A DNA stretch of 64,000 bases, taken from the NCBI RefSeq assembly GCF_013201645.1, contig NZ_CP053842.1, positions 1,178,001 through 1,242,000 on the forward strand, given 5' to 3'. Origin of the DNA: Campylobacter corcagiensis (GTDB lineage Bacteria; Campylobacterota; Campylobacteria; Campylobacterales; Campylobacteraceae). Below are positions 63,694-64,000 of this stretch, in pieces; position 1 is the first letter of the stretch; every line of letters begins with the position of its first letter. The notes below the pieces were generated by a model. It ran no database searches and was not told the DNA's origin. It saw only the letters and a list, made by a program, of their open reading frames with translations. Both the position numbers and the translations under genes were made by a program.

Positions 63694-64000
63694 TTGAAAA
63701 AAATAACTACAAAATTTATAAAAGAACAAAAAGGCGTAAATAAACTAGTCATGATAACAGCATATGATGCACTTTTTGCTAATATATTTGATGAAAAAGT
63801 TGATATGATTTTAGTTGGTGATAGCTTGGAGATGAGTTTTAACGGCAGAGATGATACACTTAAAGCTAGTATGGATGGTATGATATATCACACAAATGCT
63901 GTTTGTAACGGCGCAAAAAAAGCTTTAATCATAGCAGATATGCCATTTGGAAGTGTGATAAATAAAGATGAAGCCCTTAAAAACTCACTAAGAGTTTATA
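63694..64000 (+). CDS. panB: 3-methyl-2-oxobutanoate hydroxymethyltransferase, N-terminal part
   Basis: Only the first 102 codons are in the window and the frame runs off the right edge. PanB makes ketopantoate for pantothenate and CoA. The segments ITAYDALFANIFDEK, ILVGDSLEMSFNGRDDT (metal-binding Asp and family G-D-S-L) and ALIIADMPFGS are complete for this part. The start is TTG 63694, with AAAGGAGTGA in front, a strong ribosome-binding site. It lies 11 bases after the MATE gene. Confidence 0.93.
   Translation, partial: MKKITTKFIKEQKGVNKLVMITAYDALFANIFDEKVDMILVGDSLEMSFNGRDDTLKASMDGMIYHTNAVCNGAKKALIIADMPFGSVINKDEALKNSLRVY

Overview
The window is AT-rich bacterial chromosome that looks like a member of Campylobacterota, most likely a Campylobacter outside the C. 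jejuni/C. coli group. The evidence is the rsmH–ppiD–ftsA–ftsZ arrangement, the rpmH–rnpA–yidD–yidC–jag–mnmE cluster, a waaC-to-waaF lipooligosaccharide locus with the heptose genes beside it, and a phosphate operon whose promoter carries the GTTTC-N6-GTTTC box of the Campylobacter PhosS/PhosR system. Species is not determined. No rRNA, tRNA, CRISPR array, insertion sequence or prophage was seen. Coding density is very high: the longest gap without a gene is about 230 bp (57695-57925, the pstS/MFS divergent promoter region).

Layout. 1-1.2 kb: end of a surface-polysaccharide locus (WecG/TagA-type transferase, polyprenyl sugar-phosphate transferase). 1.3-6.3 kb: tsaE, an S4 protein, an exported phytase-type esterase, a class IV aminotransferase, a small membrane protein, rmuC. 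6-12 kb: cell-division block (FtsL-like protein and rsmH on the minus strand; a degenerate class II aldolase-like protein, ppiD, ftsA and ftsZ on the plus strand). 12-13.9 kb: a three-gene operon (DUF2249, polytopic His-containing membrane protein, DUF59) behind a textbook class II FNR/CRP-type promoter. 14-18.4 kb: purH, a TerB/DnaJ membrane co-chaperone, purL. 18.5-22.8 kb: methyltransferase, BCCT transporter, a beta-helix membrane protein with an N-terminal Cys4 motif. 22.8-41 kb: nucleotide-sugar genes (ugd and UDP-uronate epimerase), then a strand-mosaic LPS/LOS core locus (six GT9 heptosyltransferase-type genes, one GT2, three GT4, an acyltransferase, an O-antigen ligase-like protein) and the ADP-heptose genes gmhA, hldE, hldD, gmhB. 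41-45.3 kb: mnmE-jag-yidC-yidD-rnpA-rpmH. 45.4-52.7 kb: housekeeping genes (ybgC, a UDG-like Fe-S protein, prmC, an M48 protease, NhaC, an ABC-F ATPase). 52.8-62.3 kb: phosphate acquisition (pstSCAB, an orphan nucleotidyltransferase and a second PstS), an MFS exporter, a PhosR/PhosS-like two-component system and a DNA adenine methyltransferase. 62.4-64 kb: a MATE pump and the start of panB.

How the parts work together. Ugd and the epimerase should make UDP-glucuronate and UDP-galacturonate. GmhA, HldE, GmhB and HldD make ADP-heptose, which WaaC, WaaF and the other GT9 enzymes use to build the core, while LpxL-type acylation completes lipid A. The two-component pair just upstream of the pst promoter probably senses phosphate limitation and drives pstS through the GTTTC box. 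A rho-independent hairpin between pstS and pstC would keep PstS in excess over the permease. The most suggestive signals for new biology are the FNR-box operon at 12.0-13.9 kb, the direct repeat before the phytase-like gene, the nucleotidyltransferase inside the pst operon, and the apparently leaderless promoters. No entirely new multi-gene system could be established from sequence alone.
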